This document shows positions 63,764 to 64,000 of a stretch of 64,000 bases of DNA, piece by piece. Both the position numbers and the translations under genes were made by a program. This DNA is from Lanius collurio (Eukaryota > Chordata > Aves > Passeriformes > Laniidae), in NCBI GenBank assembly GCA_020086605.1, contig JACBWW010000045.1, positions 470,198 to 534,197 on the forward strand. Reading direction: 5' to 3'. Numbering within the stretch: the first letter of the stretch is position 1; each line of letters opens with the position of its first letter. The notes below the pieces were generated by a model, which worked only from the letters and a program-made list of their open reading frames with translations, did no database searches and was not told where the DNA came from.

Positions 63764-64000
63764 CTTTATGAGAGAAAAAGAGAAAAGGACAAGAAAATTA
63801 GCCCTCAGTCACTAAAGCAAAAAACCCCACACATGTACCCCAAAGTGCAGGGGACAGAGCTGTGCAGAAGAGATGCAGTGAGCCATCACCATCTGGTCCC
63901 TGCTTATGTGGTCCAGAGATCTGGGGAACAGATGAAGGGGTCTGGCTCACCTCCTTGGGTATATCTGCCACTCCAGGGGACACAGACAGCCCCCATCTCT
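63764..64000 (-). other. GPC4 intron upstream of exon 4 (partial)
   Basis: From the CATAAAG acceptor at 63764 to the window edge. The large upstream exons of the gene lie beyond. Nothing else was seen. Confidence 0.8.

Overview
The window looks like vertebrate, and most likely songbird (passerine), genomic DNA. It carries several antisense and sense 3' ends of chicken-repeat 1 (CR1) LINEs with the typical TTCTATGAT-type tail. It also carries LTRs that I recognise by eye as of the kind common in passerine genomes, plus intron-rich coding sequence with standard GT-AG splice sites. The species assignment is inference from repeat types.

The only protein-coding gene I can support is GPC4 (glypican-4), on the minus strand at the right end. 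Six consecutive coding exons lie at 63598-63763, 57675-57805, 57324-57470, 56787-56923, 54569-54744 and 53524-53732. They splice in frame into 966 coding bases (321 residues plus stop), the C-terminal part of a protein of about 556 residues in mammals. The part includes the glypican cysteine signature, a convertase-type RTAR site, the clustered Ser-Gly heparan sulfate attachment sites and the GPI-anchor tail. The first exons lie beyond the right edge. The 3' UTR probably runs to about 51.9 kb.

Left of GPC4, about 51 kb contain no gene that I recognise. In mammals the interval downstream of GPC4 leads to HS6ST2, so this is probably the intergenic space between those genes. It holds retroelement debris: a truncated LTR at the left edge (1-1062) with a second, unrelated solo LTR nested in it (92-356); an inverted relative of the outer LTR (5917-6823); a second solo LTR of the nested family with a perfect 6-bp target duplication (12235-12521); a possible further LTR (13694-14045); a 0.6-kb LTR of another family (28013-28610); and CR1 fragments at about 2.0-2.5, 2.96-3.4, 19.9 and 48.4 kb. 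The rest is unique-looking AT-rich DNA with microsatellites, homopolymer runs and a few short tandem duplications. It may contain enhancers, but the sequence alone cannot show this.

I found no RNA gene, CRISPR array or novel gene system. The most informative observations are the nested LTR structure with its target duplication, a CTCF-like core carried by two oppositely oriented LTR copies, and the cleanly reconstructable GPC4 exon set with a CR1 inserted 163 bp from an exon.
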